Positions 62,449 through 64,000 of a DNA stretch of 64,000 nt are shown here, piece after piece. The stretch spans positions 2,108,001 through 2,172,000 of the forward strand of contig CADCXD010000010.1 of the NCBI GenBank assembly GCA_902806575.1, in the 5' to 3' direction. The notes beneath the pieces were generated by a model. The model was not told the DNA's origin and did not search any database. It saw only the letters and a program-made list of their open reading frames with translations. Made by a program: the position numbers and the translations under genes. Origin of the DNA: Jackrogersella multiformis. Its lineage: Eukaryota; Ascomycota; Sordariomycetes; Xylariales; Hypoxylaceae. The number at the start of each line of letters is the position of its first letter. The first letter of the stretch is position 1.

Positions 62449-64000
62449 ATGGAGCCAGGAAACGGCCGGCAGAATTTATTCAAACGAAAATTCAGAAGTG
62501 TCAAGAACCGCTTCAGCTTCAAAAGTGTCAAGAACCACTTCAGGAGAACAGGAAAACATAAACCTTCCCAGGTTAGGTTTCACGAGCATACACATTTAGC
62601 TATAGATATCTAACTAGGGTGACTGCAAAGGCACAATCTCCAACAGAAAACCCAGTTTCCGAGAGCATCTCAGCGTCTCACCCTAACACAGGGATAATCC
62701 AGTCTGACGACCATCCAACCCCACTTGCCGAAGCCGCAAGAAGTTCGAACGTAGAAACGACCGACCTGTCATGTATATCGCCCGACCATGGATGTGTAGC
62801 CTCGAGCGAACCCTCTCACGACGTTACACACATAGAGAATACTGTAGTCGGAACAGAAGCGACTACTGGTAATGAGAGCCCAGATGGTTCCAAAGAGTTT
62901 CTGGGTCCAAAACAGCTTTGGGCAGCAGCGTACAAAAGGTTTGAGGATGATGAGCCGAAAGTTTCAGGAGCTTACAAACAATTCTTACTAGAGAATGGCC
63001 GCTCGGGACAAACCAGTGAGTTCATATTGTGGCTACGTGGAGAGATTATGCTAATATGGTATGCTCCCTAGACGGCAGCGAGCCACAACCTGGGGACAAG
63101 GACTGGCAAAAGCAGATCCAAAATCTTTCCCAAGAAAGGCTAAAGGAGAACCAAGAAGAGAGGTTCAGCTTCCAGGCAAACAAGAAGAACTTGGTCATTC
63201 GAGATAAGCTCCAGAAGGTCATGGGCTTCATCGTCTCCACTAAGGACCTTGTGGCAGCCGCAATTTCATCAGAGCCTCATGCCGCACTGGCATGGGCTGG
63301 TGTTATGTTTATATTCCCGGTAAGTCGAGCATGTTCACAAATTCCTTTCATATCTACGTGTGCTGAGTTTGGGTGGTTTAGCTGTTGAATAAGATGTTGA
63401 ATCAGGATAAGGAAGCTATAGAAGGGTTTGAATACATCTTATCCCTTATGGTTCGCTGTAAGGTTATGGAAGACGATTTTCTACAACCTACGACTAGAGA
63501 TACGAAGTAAGGCCGTTCTTTTATTTATTGATCGTCGAATGCGTTCTAATACCTAGATCAAGTCCCTCAGAAGACAACTATAAGCTTGCCCTTGCTCTCC
63601 AGTCGAAGACCATAGAACTTTATTCCAACGTCTACATATATCAAATTAGAGTCATCCGACACTTTCACCGTTCTACTTCCGCCAGATATCTGAGAGACCT
63701 TGTAGTCAGTGATGACTGGAAAGGAATGACTGAAGACTTGAAGGCTACAGAGAAAGAAATCAAGGGTGACCTGCAAACCCTATCTAACCACCTAGTCCAT
63801 GAGTTAGATAAGAAGCTTAAGGATTTTAAGTCCAACGCTACCTCGGAGTTCTTGAAAATATGCCAGAGGATCACAGAGAGTACAAAGGCAAGACTGTATT
63901 TTTAATGGTTTCTATATATATTTTTACTAATTCGCCCGTGCTAGTTTATTGAACAAGCGTCACATCTTCATAATCTTCCTGTTGCCGATTCCGCGGCGTT
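62449..64000 (+). CDS. NACHT-family NLR (STAND) protein, N-terminal part
   Basis: Runs off the right edge; the NACHT and repeat domains are not in the window. Exons: 62449-62576, 62618-63015, 63072-63319, 63382-63506, 63557-63887 and 63945 onward. The NWD/NACHT_N domain is clear: LGPKQLWAAAYKRFEDDEPK, then VSTKDLVAAAISSEPHAALA with WAGVMF, then YSNVYIYQIRVIRHFHR and RYLRDLVVSDDWKG, then LPVADSAA, which normally leads into the NACHT domain. Such proteins act in fungal non-self recognition and programmed cell death. Introns 2-4 are ordinary (56, 62 and 50 bp). The first is only 41 bp, with donor GTTTCA, so the start exon (MEPGNGRQNLFKRKFRS) is tentative. The last is best explained as a GC-AG intron (AAG|GCAAGA, 63888-63944). 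The N-terminus repeats RSVKNRF and KSVKNHF. Confidence 0.85.

Overview
The window is nuclear DNA of a filamentous ascomycete (Pezizomycotina, most likely Sordariomycetes). The evidence is short GT-AG introns of mostly 50-85 bp with CTAAC/CTAAT-type branch sites, recognisable fungal genes (mitochondrial porin, a NsdD-type GATA factor, a fungal NACHT-type NLR, a DUF3824-like protein), a 6.8 kb A+T-rich block with the signature of repeat-induced point mutation (RIP), and many dispersed copies of the short palindrome TACCTAGGTA. All gene models were spliced by eye. None was checked against a database.

Layout. 1-1357: 3' part of asparagine synthetase (+). 2306-3766: mitochondrial porin/VDAC, six exons (+). 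4107-5296: membrane-anchored J-domain protein with an apparent frameshift just after HPD (-). 5553-12395: RIP-destroyed repeat block. 12836-14298: monocarboxylate-type MFS transporter (+). 15645-16337: bZIP factor (+). 17409-19435: six-exon cytochrome P450 (-). 21377-24727: six-exon, 993-residue DUF3824-like protein (-). 28538-28993: four-exon small secreted Pro/Arg/Thr/Gly-repeat protein (+). 30368-35611: very large MFS-like protein whose reading frame is cut once by an in-frame TAG (+). 36167-37057: G+C-rich intronless metallophosphoesterase (+). 37897-38033: tRNA-Asn(GUU) with an intron at a non-canonical site. 38034-52891: gene desert. 52892-54174: NsdD-type GATA factor (+). 54175-62448: second gene-poor stretch. 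62449-64000: 5' part of a NACHT-family NLR with an NWD/NACHT_N domain (+), running off the right edge.

How parts may work together. The MFS transporter, bZIP factor and P450 (related to pisatin-demethylase/benzoate-hydroxylase-type P450s) lie within 7 kb beside the RIP block and could form a small detoxification or catabolic group; this is inference from position only. The long non-coding region before the GATA factor fits a heavily regulated developmental gene. The housekeeping genes (asparagine synthetase, porin) cluster at the left edge. The NLR and the small secreted protein are accessory-type genes.

The most unusual observation is the tRNA-Asn gene. A 63-bp insert with mRNA-type splice signals (GTGAGT donor, ACTAAT branch-like site, CAG acceptor) interrupts the anticodon stem, not the usual 37/38 site, and its removal leaves a perfect cloverleaf. 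Next are the in-frame TAG that separates a conserved-looking 278-codon C-terminal extension from the large MFS-like protein, the repeated HxxH...KV[KQR]P motif in both tails of that protein, and the cryptic RPRPTG-repeat secreted protein.
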